The notes: generated by a model not told the origin, from the letters alone. A DNA stretch of 64,000 nt from Acetobacterium sp. KB-1 (GCF_003260995.1 NZ_CP030040.1:540979-604978); one strand, 5' to 3'. Shown: positions 36,820-45,544, counted from the first letter of the stretch. Translations and numbers: made by a program.

Positions 36820-36846
36820 TAGCATTCCTCCAAATTTTTATAACTT

Positions 36847-36886
36847 ATTATAACATATCCTAAGAATAAAAACAAACGTAAGTTCT
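36847..36886 (-). promoter_or_regulatory. lexA promoter with a LexA-type box
   Basis: On the minus strand -35 TTGTTT (36870-36875) and -10 TATAAT (36847-36852) are 17 bp apart. AGAACTTACGTTTG (36873-36886) fits the Gram-positive SOS box CGAAC-N4-GTTCG with three outer mismatches and overlaps the -35. This suggests autoregulation. Confidence 0.6.
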
Positions 36887-36903
36887 TTCTATAAATCATA
36901 CTC

Positions 36904-37884
36904 TTAGTCATCACTTTCAAATTGAGATAAGGGATTTTGATTGAGAGTATCGCGAAGGGTTTCTTCGTTGATATGGGTATAGATCTGCGTTGTTGAAACA
37001 TTTTGATGTCCCAGAATTTCCTGAACCGAGCGCAGATCCGCATTGCCATAGCGAAACATCAGGGTTGCCGCTGTATGTCTGAGCTTATGGACACTGATTT
37101 CGTCCGTATTGAGTCCACAACTGGCCAGATGTTTCTTTACCAGATGTTGAACTGCCCGATTACTGATAGGAGTATTCTGCTGACTGAGAAACAAATGGGG
37201 GGAGTCTGATTCCTGGCGGACTAAAAGATATCGATTGATCGCTTTCAAACAGGCATGGTTTAAGAAGACGGTACGTTCTTTATTACCTTTTCCAATGATC
37301 CGCAGGGCGTCATTTTTGATGTCCGTTATTTTTATTTGAGTGAGTTCGGAAAGACGCATTCCACAATTAAGAAATAACGTAACAATGGCAAAATCCCGTT
37401 CTTTATGACGACCGGTTATCCCTTTTAATAGATCCACGGCTTCATCCCATTCCAGATAACGGGCATGGCGAGCTGGTAGCTTGGGCATTTCGAGTTCTGT
37501 CACGGGGTTGGGAAGAAAATATTTTTGTTTATTACACAGATAATTAAAAAACGAGCGGAGTGAGGATACCTTTCGGCTACGGGCGGCGTCGGAATTATGC
37601 CGCTCCTTACTTGAATAGGAAAGAAACGCATAAAGAATACCCAGGTTGACTGCTTTTAAATCATCAAGCGTGACATCATCGATGGGAATCTCATCAAAGT
37701 CTAGGGATTGGGGAACCATCGCAAAATAACGCTTAATAAACCGAAAAAAGATGATCAGATCATAACGGTAAGCCTGAGCTGATTTTTCAGAATAACCTTT
37801 AATGGTCAAAACATAATTCAGAAATTCATCAATCAATGCGTTTTTTAAAATTATTCGATCAGTTTTATTTGTTGGGGGTGTCAT
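36904..37884 (-). CDS. Tyrosine recombinase, XerC/XerD type
   Basis: 326 residues. SAM-like N-terminal core-binding domain (about 15-125) and catalytic domain with Arg177 (CGMRLSEL), Lys202 region (GKGNKERTV), His266 and Arg269 (HKLRHTAAT), His293 (LGHQ) and Tyr302 (TQIYTH). All six catalytic residues are present. Placement beside lexA and the absence of phage genes favour a Xer-like or chromosomally fixed recombinase. AGGAG site upstream of the ATG. Confidence 0.85.
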   Translation of the reverse strand: MTPPTNKTDRIILKNALIDEFLNYVLTIKGYSEKSAQAYRYDLIIFFRFIKRYFAMVPQSLDFDEIPIDDVTLDDLKAVNLGILYAFLSYSSKERHNSDAARSRKVSSLRSFFNYLCNKQKYFLPNPVTELEMPKLPARHARYLEWDEAVDLLKGITGRHKERDFAIVTLFLNCGMRLSELTQIKITDIKNDALRIIGKGNKERTVFLNHACLKAINRYLLVRQESDSPHLFLSQQNTPISNRAVQHLVKKHLASCGLNTDEISVHKLRHTAATLMFRYGNADLRSVQEILGHQNVSTTQIYTHINEETLRDTLNQNPLSQFESDD

Positions 37885-38002
37885 GACAAGTACTCCTAAA
37901 TTTATTTGGTATTTATGTAGTGCGTAAAGACAAGATCAGAACAGTTCATGAAGGTAACCAGGCGGCTAAAATAGATTGATCTTAGTTTATCACATTTTAT
38001 TC

Positions 38003-38036
38003 GTTTTGTCACGAAACTTACATTTCGTGACAAAAC
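38003..38036. repeat. Perfect 14-bp inverted repeat near the recombinase gene
   Basis: GTTTTGTCACGAAA (38003-38016) and its exact complement (38023-38036) around a 6-nt loop, in the gap 37885-38146 between the recombinase start and the end of der. No T tail on the minus strand. May be a der terminator without U tract, an operator or a recombination site. Confidence 0.55.
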
Positions 38037-38146
38037 ATTTTAGTCTCTTTAGCTGGTCTGACCATAACTACAGATCCAAAAAGAACGAAAATTCTGCATA
38101 GCTGCTGCAAAATTCCCGCTCTTCAGATTAATAACTGTTTTTAATC

Positions 38147-39478
38147 TTATTCCGTTCGTTCCCGAACAAAAAATCGAATCGGTGTTCCAAAGAAATCAAA
38201 GGTTTCCCGAATCTTGTTTTCAAGGTAACGCTGATATGAAAAATGGACTAAGGTCATATCATTGACAAACACCACAAATGTCGGCGGATTAATGGCGACC
38301 TGAGATGCATAGTATAATTTTAGTCGACGGCCATGTTTTGATGGCGGCTGCTTCATCATGACAAATTCGGCTAGTGCTTCATTGACCTTACCAGTAGTGA
38401 TCCGTTTGGCGCTTTGTGCTTTTACATATTCGATGGTTTCAAATATTTTGCCCAGTCGTTGTCCGGTTTTGGCTGAGATAAAAATGATTGGCGCATAATC
38501 CATAAATGAAAGTGCGTCCCGAATATCCCCTTCCATCTTTTTCATGGTTTTATTGTCTTTTTCGACGGCGTCCCATTTATTGACAATAATAATCGATGGC
38601 TTGGACCGATTATGGGCAATCCCGGCAATTTTTGCATCCTGCTCGGTAACACCCTGAGATCCGTCTATCAGAACCAGTACAACCTGACTCCGTTCGACGG
38701 CAGCAATAGCTCTAACGATACTGTAACGTTCGATGTCTTCGTAGATTTTTTTCTTTCGACGTAATCCGGCGGTATCAATTAAAACATAGTCTTCCCCGTC
38801 GTATCTGACGCCAGTATCTACGGCATCCCTCGTTGTCCCTGGAATATCGCTGACAATCAGCCGCTCTTCGCCCAGCACCTTGTTAATTAGGGTCGATTTT
38901 CCGACATTCGGTTTACCGATGACAGCGACTCGCAGCCTTTCATCTTCCGTTTCTTCTTCGTCATAGTAATGCTTAACATGGTTAATGATCTCGTCCAGAA
39001 AATCGCCTAGACCCAAACCTTGTTCGGCCGAGATCGCCATTGGCTCTCCGATTCCCAGGTTATAGAATTCAAAGGCGTTGTTTTCCAGACCCTGGCTATC
39101 AACCTTGTTTACAGCTAATAAAACATCTTTGTCATGTTTCCTAATCATATTGGCAACTTCCAAATCTGAGGCGGTCATTCCTTCTCGACCGTCTACCATC
39201 AGGACAATCAGATCGGCCATATCAATGGCGATTTCCGCCTGGACCCGCATTTGCAATAGAATATCATCTTTGGTGTGGGGTTCGATCCCGCCGGTGTCAA
39301 TCAGGGTAAAATGGTGGTTTTGCCATTCGGCGTCGGCGATGATCCGATCTCTTGTTACACCAGGAGTATCTTCGACGATGGCAATTCGTTCTCCAACTAA
39401 TTTATTAAACAGGGTTGACTTTCCCACATTCGGGCGGCCAACCACTGCAACGATAGGCTTTGGCATTTTTTTCCTCAC
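38147..39478 (-). CDS. der: GTPase Der (EngA)
   Basis: 443 residues with two G domains in tandem: GRPNVGKSTLFNKL (about 12-25) with DTPG and NKVD, and GKPNVGKSTLINKV (about 190-203) with DTAGLRRK and NKWD, then a KH-like C-terminal domain. Needed for 50S maturation. The ATG may be one of several (MRKKMPK). The DUF512 gene lies 34 bp upstream on the same strand, a frequent pairing. Confidence 0.95.
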   Translation of the reverse strand: MRKKMPKPIVAVVGRPNVGKSTLFNKLVGERIAIVEDTPGVTRDRIIADAEWQNHHFTLIDTGGIEPHTKDDILLQMRVQAEIAIDMADLIVLMVDGREGMTASDLEVANMIRKHDKDVLLAVNKVDSQGLENNAFEFYNLGIGEPMAISAEQGLGLGDFLDEIINHVKHYYDEEETEDERLRVAVIGKPNVGKSTLINKVLGEERLIVSDIPGTTRDAVDTGVRYDGEDYVLIDTAGLRRKKKIYEDIERYSIVRAIAAVERSQVVLVLIDGSQGVTEQDAKIAGIAHNRSKPSIIIVNKWDAVEKDNKTMKKMEGDIRDALSFMDYAPIIFISAKTGQRLGKIFETIEYVKAQSAKRITTGKVNEALAEFVMMKQPPSKHGRRLKLYYASQVAINPPTFVVFVNDMTLVHFSYQRYLENKIRETFDFFGTPIRFFVRERTE

Positions 39479-39512
39479 TTCATTTCTAATAATAATTTTA
39501 TATTTGCATTTT

Positions 39513-40850
39513 TTATTTGTCTAATAATGCCTGCAGCAAGTCTTCACCCTGAACCGGAATGCTGTGGATGGTCACATTAAGGGCTTCGCCTAGCGTTTCC
39601 AGGGTCCAGTCGTCTAATAAGGTAGAAGTACCGCTGCGCAGGGCATTTTCTGGCAGCAGGAGTAAATCATAGGGATTTTTATCAAGCCGGGGTTTCATTT
39701 GGGTCAGTATGTCCGAACCGGTGAGCAGCCCGGATACGGTAATCGCCTCGCCAAAAAAGTGGTTGATGATCGGGAAAACGGTCAGATCGAGAGACGGAAG
39801 CTCCGTTTTAATCGCATCAACCAGATTACCAAGATAATCATAAGCAGCAGTTCCGGTCAGAATCCCAATTTTTATCGCGGTGATTTTAAGTGGTGAGTCA
39901 GTTTTTCTAACATTTATCGTCTGTAATGCTTCTTTAACGGAGGCTTTAAAATCGGCCATCATTCCTACCCCGTTTTCAATTTGGGGAAATCCGCTATAGT
40001 AAGTGCTTTCGGGAATGGGGCTCTGCGCCAGTAAAAAAAACTCGTCGCTGGGATAGACAAATCCATTATCGTATTTTTTTTCCATTTCATCATGAACGGA
40101 GTTAATAATATCCAGGGTTTTCAGTGCATCATCCTGACTAAAAAGACGCAGTTTTTCTAAGCCTTGGCGATGGTTTGAAAGGCCCACCGGAACCACTGAA
40201 ACAGATTGAAGAACGGGATAAAGCGCTTTTAAATCATGCAACGTCTTTTCTAATTCGATACCATCATTAAAATCCGGTACCAGTACGATTTGTCCGTTCA
40301 TCGCGATGCCATTATCATAAAAGGTCGTTAGATAGGACATCACATCTCCGGCGAAACGGTTTTTAAGCATCTTGATCCTTAAATTGGGATTGGTGGTATG
40401 AATGGATAGATTCATAGGCATTATGCGGTAGCGAATAATCCGATTCAGTTCATCGGGAGTAAGATTCGTCATGGTAATATAATTGCCAGTTAAAAATGAC
40501 AAACGCTCATCGTCATCTTTTACATAAAGGCTATCTCTCATGCCAATCGGCAACTGATCGATAAAACAGAAGATACAATTATTCTTGCATGTTTTTGTTC
40601 CAATCATCTCTTCTGGAAACGTAACACCTAAATCTTCTTCGTATTCTTTCTCAATATCCAGTTCCCAGATTTCACCATCCGGTTTTTTTATTTCAACAAC
40701 TAAGGCGTCGTCGGCAATCAGATAGCGGTAATCGAGGATATCAGTTACCGCCATTCCATTGATCGACAGGAGGATGTCCCCCGCCTCAACTTCCATTTCA
40801 TCAAGAATGCTATTATTTTCGACGCCGTTTATTATAAATTTTTTCAACAC
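39513..40850 (-). CDS. DUF512-family radical-SAM-like Fe-S protein
   Basis: 445 residues. An N-terminal PDZ-like domain (about 1-55, DILLSINGMAVTDILDYRYLI), a TKTCKNNCIFCFIDQLP cluster motif (Cx3Cx2C, about 85-100) and C-terminal DUF512 region. The family is broadly conserved in anaerobic Firmicutes and cyanobacteria, usually next to der; its reaction has not been established as far as I know. The TTG/ATG choice is ambiguous but the family start is MLKKFIINGVE-like. The pairing with der suggests a role in ribosome biogenesis (inference). Confidence 0.85.
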   Translation of the reverse strand: MLKKFIINGVENNSILDEMEVEAGDILLSINGMAVTDILDYRYLIADDALVVEIKKPDGEIWELDIEKEYEEDLGVTFPEEMIGTKTCKNNCIFCFIDQLPIGMRDSLYVKDDDERLSFLTGNYITMTNLTPDELNRIIRYRIMPMNLSIHTTNPNLRIKMLKNRFAGDVMSYLTTFYDNGIAMNGQIVLVPDFNDGIELEKTLHDLKALYPVLQSVSVVPVGLSNHRQGLEKLRLFSQDDALKTLDIINSVHDEMEKKYDNGFVYPSDEFFLLAQSPIPESTYYSGFPQIENGVGMMADFKASVKEALQTINVRKTDSPLKITAIKIGILTGTAAYDYLGNLVDAIKTELPSLDLTVFPIINHFFGEAITVSGLLTGSDILTQMKPRLDKNPYDLLLLPENALRSGTSTLLDDWTLETLGEALNVTIHSIPVQGEDLLQALLDK

Positions 40851-40928
40851 ATCTCTCTGTTTCTTTACAATTTAAAAACTGCCTAGCAAAACCAGCTGGC
40901 AGTTCTCCTTGTCTATTATATAATATTT

Positions 40929-41783
40929 TCAGAGAAAAAAAAACCTATTTAAGAATTTTTCCCAATTAAAGCGGTCTTTTAATGATTTATCTAAGTAAAC
41001 AGTGGAAAGTTTCTTATTTTCCGATGGGACAGGCAACGACACATAGGCCGCAGACAACGCCCCACGACACATAGGCCGCAGACAACGCCCCACGACACAT
41101 AGGCCGCAGACAACGCCCCTGCCGATATGGTGAAATGCTTCTTTCATATGCTGGCTGCAGCTATAGGCATCATAAAGCTCATTTCGCGGCATTCCAGGTT
41201 CCCAGATCCGCCCTTCTATGGCCATTGCCGGGCAGGCTTTGACACAGGCCCGGCAGGAACCGCAAGCACTTTCGGTAACCGGCTCACCCACAATTAGAGG
41301 TGCATTGGTTAAAATTGTACCCATGCGCACGCGGGGTCCGTAGCGCTGATGAATAAATAAGGCACTGCGCCCAATCCACCCTAAACCAGATAAAACCGCT
41401 GCTGTTTTGTGCTGAAATGCTCCGGTAAATTGATCTTTTGGATCTGAGACTGACTGCGATGCGGCAATAGCTACACCGGGGTAGCCGTCGGCTTCCAGTT
41501 CTAATAGAATTCGTAGGCAGATGTCATCGATGAGACGGTTAACACTCCGATAGTGATTGAAATAAGTTTGAGTGGGTTCATCTTCGATCTGGTTTAAAAT
41601 ACCATTTGATAGCTTTATTATAACGGAAATGCCGCGTTTAAAACCTATTCGTTTTTTAACAGGCAACATTGATAAATCTGAGAATCCGATTTCAGTGGCA
41701 CCCATTGCCTGACCCAGACGGATAATTCTCTGGTTATAAGGTTTTTGTTGTGAGGAGAGATTGTTACACTTGTTTTTTTTCAT
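40929..41783 (-). CDS. QueG-like double-cluster ferredoxin protein with frameshifted C-terminus
   Basis: 284 residues as read. SDLSMLP and LGWIGRSALFIHQRYGPRVRMGTI are typical of 4Fe-4S epoxyqueuosine-reductase-like proteins, and the first ferredoxin motif CGSCRACVKACP is intact. The second motif begins (GVVCGLCVV) but a 28-bp unit repeated three times (41036-41119) shifts the frame, so the normal ending is replaced by about 45 unrelated residues. With one copy the gene would read CGLCVVACPIGK and stop at 41014, giving 237 residues. Members bind two 4Fe-4S clusters; this allele should lack the second. Function of this short family is unclear. Confidence 0.8.
   Translation of the reverse strand: MKKNKCNNLSSQQKPYNQRIIRLGQAMGATEIGFSDLSMLPVKKRIGFKRGISVIIKLSNGILNQIEDEPTQTYFNHYRSVNRLIDDICLRILLELEADGYPGVAIAASQSVSDPKDQFTGAFQHKTAAVLSGLGWIGRSALFIHQRYGPRVRMGTILTNAPLIVGEPVTESACGSCRACVKACPAMAIEGRIWEPGMPRNELYDAYSCSQHMKEAFHHIGRGVVCGLCVVGRCLRPMCRGALSAAYVSLPVPSENKKLSTVYLDKSLKDRFNWEKFLNRFFFL
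41036..41119. repeat. Three exact 28-bp tandem repeats
   Basis: Units at 41036-41063, 41064-41091 and 41092-41119 are identical and directly adjacent; each begins ACGACACATAGG and ends CAACGCCCC. They lie in the 3' part of the QueG-like gene. Two extra copies add 56 bp, shifting the frame. Confidence 0.97.
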
Positions 41784-41868
41784 TTTTTCCTCTTTTTTAC
41801 ATAGAAATTGGGAAATTATATCATTGTTATGTTACAATATCATTAGAAAAATAAAGGTGGTGATATGG

Positions 41869-42390
41869 ATGATCTTTAATTCTGAGCAGCAGGCTGAGGA
41901 TAAACTAATCATACTCTATGTCTTGAAAAAAATCAAAACTTCGTTAACCCGTGAACAGGTCGCTCTGATAATAATTGAAAACTTACAGATTGGCTATTTT
42001 GATATTCAGTTATATATTGATGATCTGATCAAAGATGAATTTCTTTCTGTGTTAGATTATGACGAAAAATCAGTGCTTACCTTATCTGCAATGGGCAAGG
42101 AAACATTGAAGGTTTTTCATGAAAAAATCCCCATTTATATTACTGAAATGATCGACCGTTATCTTGAAGAAAACAGAGAGAAAATTTTTAAAGAAGTTAA
42201 AGTAACCGCTAACTATCAGAAATTAGGTGAAACTGATTATCTCATCGAGTTGAAATTGCAAGAAAACAACATGGTTTTAATGGAAATTTCATTGAATGCG
42301 CCGACCTTAAAGCTGGCTCTGGATGTCTGCGATCGCTGGAAAAAAAATACCCAGGATCTTTATTCATCAGTATTGAATCTCTTAACCTGA
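41869..42390 (+). CDS. DUF4364 family protein
   Basis: 173 residues from ATG 41869, with AAAGGTGG upstream; the longer frame from 41761 overlaps the divergent gene and its promoter. The N-terminal half (EQQAEDKLIILYVLKKIKTSLTREQ) looks like a winged-helix, PadR/MarR-like fold, and IELKLQENNMVLMEISLNAP is typical of DUF4364. A small cytoplasmic regulator-like protein of Clostridia; its targets are unknown. TACAAT at 41833-41838 may be the -10. Confidence 0.75.
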   Translation: MIFNSEQQAEDKLIILYVLKKIKTSLTREQVALIIIENLQIGYFDIQLYIDDLIKDEFLSVLDYDEKSVLTLSAMGKETLKVFHEKIPIYITEMIDRYLEENREKIFKEVKVTANYQKLGETDYLIELKLQENNMVLMEISLNAPTLKLALDVCDRWKKNTQDLYSSVLNLLT

Positions 42391-42413
42391 TAGTGCTAAA
42401 GTCTAGCTCATTA

Positions 42414-42463
42414 AAAGGTTCGCCACAGGGGGGTAATCCCCCATGGGCAACCTTTTTTTTATT
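42414..42463. terminator. Terminator between DUF4364 and the Acb2/Tad1-like gene
   Basis: AAGGTTCGCC with GGGCAACCTT, an inner GGGGG-TAAT-CCCCC stem and T8. The convergent gene ends at 42459, inside the tail, so it may serve both strands. Confidence 0.85.
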
Positions 42464-42827
42464 TGTTGTGTGTTCCAATGACATCACGTTTGATCCGATC
42501 TTCAACACGACGATTTAGCCACATAATAGCCGTTTCAATATGGACTAACGCCATCGCATTTTCAGTACATTCAAACTCACCTTCCTGGAACAACTTTAAA
42601 CGATCCCTGACAATCTCAAGTAAATCAGAATCAATCACTCCGACTTCAGATCCGGGTTCTTGTCGAGCCCCTTTTTGAAACTTAATTCTAGCAAGCTCAA
42701 CCGGGTCCTCGTCATCCTTTGTTCGAATTACATATTCACGACAGGCATTTCCGACTCCTTTTTCAGCAACTCGATAAACCTCATTTAAATTGCCTTTGTA
42801 CTGAACTGTTGTTAGTTTTTCACCCAT
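42459..42827 (-). CDS. Acb2/Tad1 hairpin-domain-like protein
   Basis: 122 residues. The C-terminal ENAMALVHIETAIMWLNRR followed by VEDRIKRDVIGTH matches, from memory, the helical hairpin of Acb2/Tad1-type proteins, typically found in phages; the preceding IKFQKGARQEPGSEVGVIDSDLLEIV fits the phage homologues' upstream region. Acb2 and Tad1 bind cyclic (oligo)nucleotides and so blunt CBASS and Thoeris immunity. No phage structural or integration genes lie near. GAGGG precedes the ATG. Whether this copy sequesters signals is untested; it may be a domesticated or regulatory relative. Confidence 0.6.
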   Translation of the reverse strand: MGEKLTTVQYKGNLNEVYRVAEKGVGNACREYVIRTKDDEDPVELARIKFQKGARQEPGSEVGVIDSDLLEIVRDRLKLFQEGEFECTENAMALVHIETAIMWLNRRVEDRIKRDVIGTHNK

Positions 42828-43074
42828 GTTACCGCCCTCTTTTCACCCTAATTTAGGTTCTTATTTGAATACACTCGTTTATACCCAAAACCGAGTTGTT
42901 AATGCATTTTCATTTCCTAATATATTCAAAATAATTTAAGCTCAATTATAAGGCAACATGAATCTAAAAATAGCATGCTCATAAACTGATTTTGTGACTC
43001 ATTAAGTGAGATGAAATTTCACTTAGTTCTTTTCAACATTGACGTTTTTAATTATACGTGAAATTTGAAAACGC

Positions 43075-43103
43075 TTGACAAAAGCTCTTCTTCATAATAT
43101 TAT
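43075..43103 (+). promoter_or_regulatory. Promoter of the polar amino-acid transporter operon
   Basis: TTGACA (43075-43080) and TATTAT (43098-43103), 17-bp spacer. The region 42828-43232 holds no gene; it contains this promoter, a 7-bp inverted repeat TAAGTGA/TCACTTA near 43004-43026 and the leader below. Confidence 0.75.
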
Positions 43104-43109
43104 TGTTAA

Positions 43110-43199
43110 AAGGCATTTTACTAAAAGATGCCTGATGTAGCAACGGAGCTTCTAATATACTATATCACAATGCGTATATTTTATGGAAGTTCTTTTTTT
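43110..43199 (+). promoter_or_regulatory. Leader with antiterminator-like and terminator hairpins
   Basis: From the predicted start: AGGCAT/ATGCCT stem (43111-43116, 43128-43133), then a terminator in which GAGCTTC and AATATAC (43146-43160) pair with GTATATT and GAAGTTC (43174-43192), followed by T7. Placed 30 bp before the transporter operon, so a premature terminator controlling uptake is likely. The ligand is unknown and no T-box motif is present. Confidence 0.6.
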
Positions 43200-43232
43200 G
43201 GCTTATCGACATTAGATTTGGAGGAAGTATAA

Positions 43233-43955
43233 TTGATTAAACTTCAAGATGTAAATAAATTTTTTGGTGCAAATCATGTCCTGAAAGATATTAACCTAAC
43301 CGTGGCGGAAGGCGAAAAACTGGTTATTATTGGTCCCTCAGGTTCAGGTAAGAGTACTACCGTACGTTGTATGAATTTTTTAGAAGCGCCCACTTCTGGG
43401 CATGTTTTTATTGATGGTGAAGAGCTCACTCAAAAAAACAAAATTCAACTTGTTCGCCGGACATCAGCCATGGTATTTCAAAGTTTTAATTTGTACCCGC
43501 ATAAAACGGTGTCAGAAAATCTGACACTGGCACCGATAAAATTGCAACATGTTCCAAAAGAAGAAGCTATTGAAAAAGCACGAAAATACTTAGCCATCGT
43601 TGGTCTGAGCGAAAAAGAAAATGCGTATCCATCAACTTTATCTGGTGGACAACAACAACGTGTAGCGATTGCCAGAGCTCTCGCAACTGAACGAAAGATT
43701 CTCCTTTTTGATGAACCGACTTCCGCGCTTGACCCTGAAACTGTTCAGGAAGTGCTTGATGTCATGATCAAACTATCAAAAGAAAATATTACGATGGTGG
43801 TTGTAACTCATGAAATGGGTTTTGCTCGTGTTGTTGCCGATCGTGTCATCTTTATGGATGACGGCCGAATTGTGGAAGAAGGAAAACCGGAACATTTCTT
43901 TGAAAATCCTTCGGAGGAGCGAACGAAACTTTTTCTCAGTAAGATCTTGCGTTAA
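43233..43955 (+). CDS. Polar amino-acid ABC transporter ATPase (GlnQ-like)
   Basis: 240 residues from TTG 43233, eight bases after GGAGG (43220-43224). Walker [10 protein letters not shown] (about 33-41), signature [18 protein letters not shown], Walker [15 protein letters not shown] and H-loop VVTHEM, all of the GlnQ/HisP type. [22 protein letters not shown] is a family Q-loop. First gene of a four-gene operon. Confidence 0.93.
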   Translation: MIKLQDVNKFFGANHVLKDINLTVAEGEKLVIIGPSGSGKSTTVRCMNFLEAPTSGHVFIDGEELTQKNKIQLVRRTSAMVFQSFNLYPHKTVSENLTLAPIKLQHVPKEEAIEKARKYLAIVGLSEKENAYPSTLSGGQQQRVAIARALATERKILLFDEPTSALDPETVQEVLDVMIKLSKENITMVVVTHEMGFARVVADRVIFMDDGRIVEEGKPEHFFENPSEERTKLFLSKILR

Positions 43956-44015
43956 TTTCTAATATCAGAACGATATTAGGTATTATAATTTTTATTAATT
44001 AGGAGGAAAATGATT

Positions 44016-44822
44016 ATGAAAAAGGTACTCTCTGCTCTGTTTATTTTATGCCTGGTGTTTACCTTGGCAGCTTGTTCATCTTCGACTGAAAAAAAGGATA
44101 CTGCTACCACTGATGGCAGTCTCGATGCAGTTGTTAAAGCAGGTGTTTTAAGAGTCGGTGTTAAAGAAGACGTTCCCAACTTCGGTCTTCGCAATACCGC
44201 TACCGGTGAAATCGAGGGTTTTGAAATTGATATTGTCAAACTTCTGGCAAAAGAAATTCTTGGCGATGAAAATGCTTATGAATTAACTCCAGTAACCGCT
44301 AAAACCCGGGGGCCATTGCTTGACAATGGTGAAGTTGATCTCGTTATTGCGACATTTACGATAACTGATGAACGAAAATTAACTTATAACTTCTCTACTC
44401 CCTACTACGAAGATGCGGTTGGCCTGTTAGTCAAAAAAGATGCTGGTTACAAAGGTCTTGCGGACATGAATGGCGCAGCAATCGGTGTTGCTCAAAGCGC
44501 AACATCAAAAGAAGCCGTTCAAAAAGTAGCGGACGAACTCGGTATTACTGTATCTTTCTCTGAATATGCGACCTATCCAGAAATCAAGGCGGCATTAGAC
44601 TCCGGACGTGTCAATGCCTTCTGTGTTGATGGATCAATCCTTGGTGGATACGTTGATGACTCAACCATGATTTTACCAGATCGATTCGCACCTCAACAGT
44701 ATGGTGTTACATCAAAACTTGACAGCCTAGCTCTGACAGAAGCTGTTGACGGATACATCAATGGCTGGCTTGAAGATGGTACCATTGAAGGCCTAATCGC
44801 AAAATGGGGACTTAACTATTAA
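44016..44822 (+). CDS. Amino-acid ABC transporter binding lipoprotein
   Basis: 268 residues from ATG 44016, nine bases after AGGAGG (44001-44006). Signal peptide with lipobox LAAC. The mature protein has the SBP_bac_3 pattern GVKEDVPNFGLRN, then EGFEIDIVKLLAKEI, ATFTITDERKLTYNFS. Captures a polar amino acid, perhaps glutamine or an acidic/basic relative. The stop overlaps the permease start (TAATG). Confidence 0.9.
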   Translation: MKKVLSALFILCLVFTLAACSSSTEKKDTATTDGSLDAVVKAGVLRVGVKEDVPNFGLRNTATGEIEGFEIDIVKLLAKEILGDENAYELTPVTAKTRGPLLDNGEVDLVIATFTITDERKLTYNFSTPYYEDAVGLLVKKDAGYKGLADMNGAAIGVAQSATSKEAVQKVADELGITVSFSEYATYPEIKAALDSGRVNAFCVDGSILGGYVDDSTMILPDRFAPQQYGVTSKLDSLALTEAVDGYINGWLEDGTIEGLIAKWGLNY

Positions 44823-45544
44823 TGAAAAGTTCTAATCCTTTTGCCTTATGGCGTTGGGAGAAGATGTTTGGAGAATGGCAAATGTTTGGCGAAGGGTTTC
44901 TGCGAACAATTGAGGTCGCAGCCCTCGCCTTAGTCCTTGCTCTTGTTCTGGGTGTTATTTTTGGCGTTATCTCAACTTCAAACAATAAAATAATGCGGGG
45001 ACTAGCAAGGGTTTATGTTGAGTTCTTTCAAAATACTCCTCTGGTTATACAGGTTTTCTTTATGTACAATGGTCTGGCAATTGCCGGACTACGGCTAAGT
45101 GTGTTTGTAATTGGTGTTTTAGGGGTGGGTATTTATCATGGTGCTTATGTTTCTGAGGTTGTTAAAACCGGAATTACCTCAATCTCAGTAGGACAAGTTG
45201 AAGCTGCAAAGTCTCAGGGGTTTACTTATATCCAATATATGCGTTTTATTATTCTACCTCAGACCATCAAAATCGTCCTCCCTCCGCTCACAAATCAGGC
45301 TGTCAATCTGATTAAAAACACGTCAGTACTGGCGATGATATCAGGTTTTGATCTCATGTATATGGCTGATTCCTGGGCATCATCCAGTCTTGACTATGGT
45401 CCATCCTATGTATTTGCCGGTTTCTTATATTTTATGCTCTGTTTCCCATTGGCAACTTGGGCAAGAAAATACGAAGAACGCCTCAAAAACAAGGATACTA
45501 CACACATTCCTTTTGATCCAAGTGAGGAGGCGGTAACATGCTAG
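44822..45544 (+). CDS. Amino-acid ABC transporter permease 1
   Basis: 240 residues, about five membrane helices, HisM/GlnP type. Conserved VEFFQNTPLVIQVFFMYNGL and AYVSEVVKTGITSISVGQVEAA-like EAA loop are visible. The start ATG overlaps the binding-protein stop (one base shared) and the end overlaps the second permease by 7 bp, so translation is coupled. Confidence 0.9.
   Translation: MKSSNPFALWRWEKMFGEWQMFGEGFLRTIEVAALALVLALVLGVIFGVISTSNNKIMRGLARVYVEFFQNTPLVIQVFFMYNGLAIAGLRLSVFVIGVLGVGIYHGAYVSEVVKTGITSISVGQVEAAKSQGFTYIQYMRFIILPQTIKIVLPPLTNQAVNLIKNTSVLAMISGFDLMYMADSWASSSLDYGPSYVFAGFLYFMLCFPLATWARKYEERLKNKDTTHIPFDPSEEAVTC

Noticed and set aside
36904-37884. Prophage or integrative element around the tyrosine recombinase
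   Set aside because: No phage, relaxase or attachment-site duplication nearby; neighbours lexA and der are core genes.
41036-41119. Three 28-bp repeats as a mini CRISPR array
   Set aside because: The units are directly adjacent without spacers and lie inside a gene frame.
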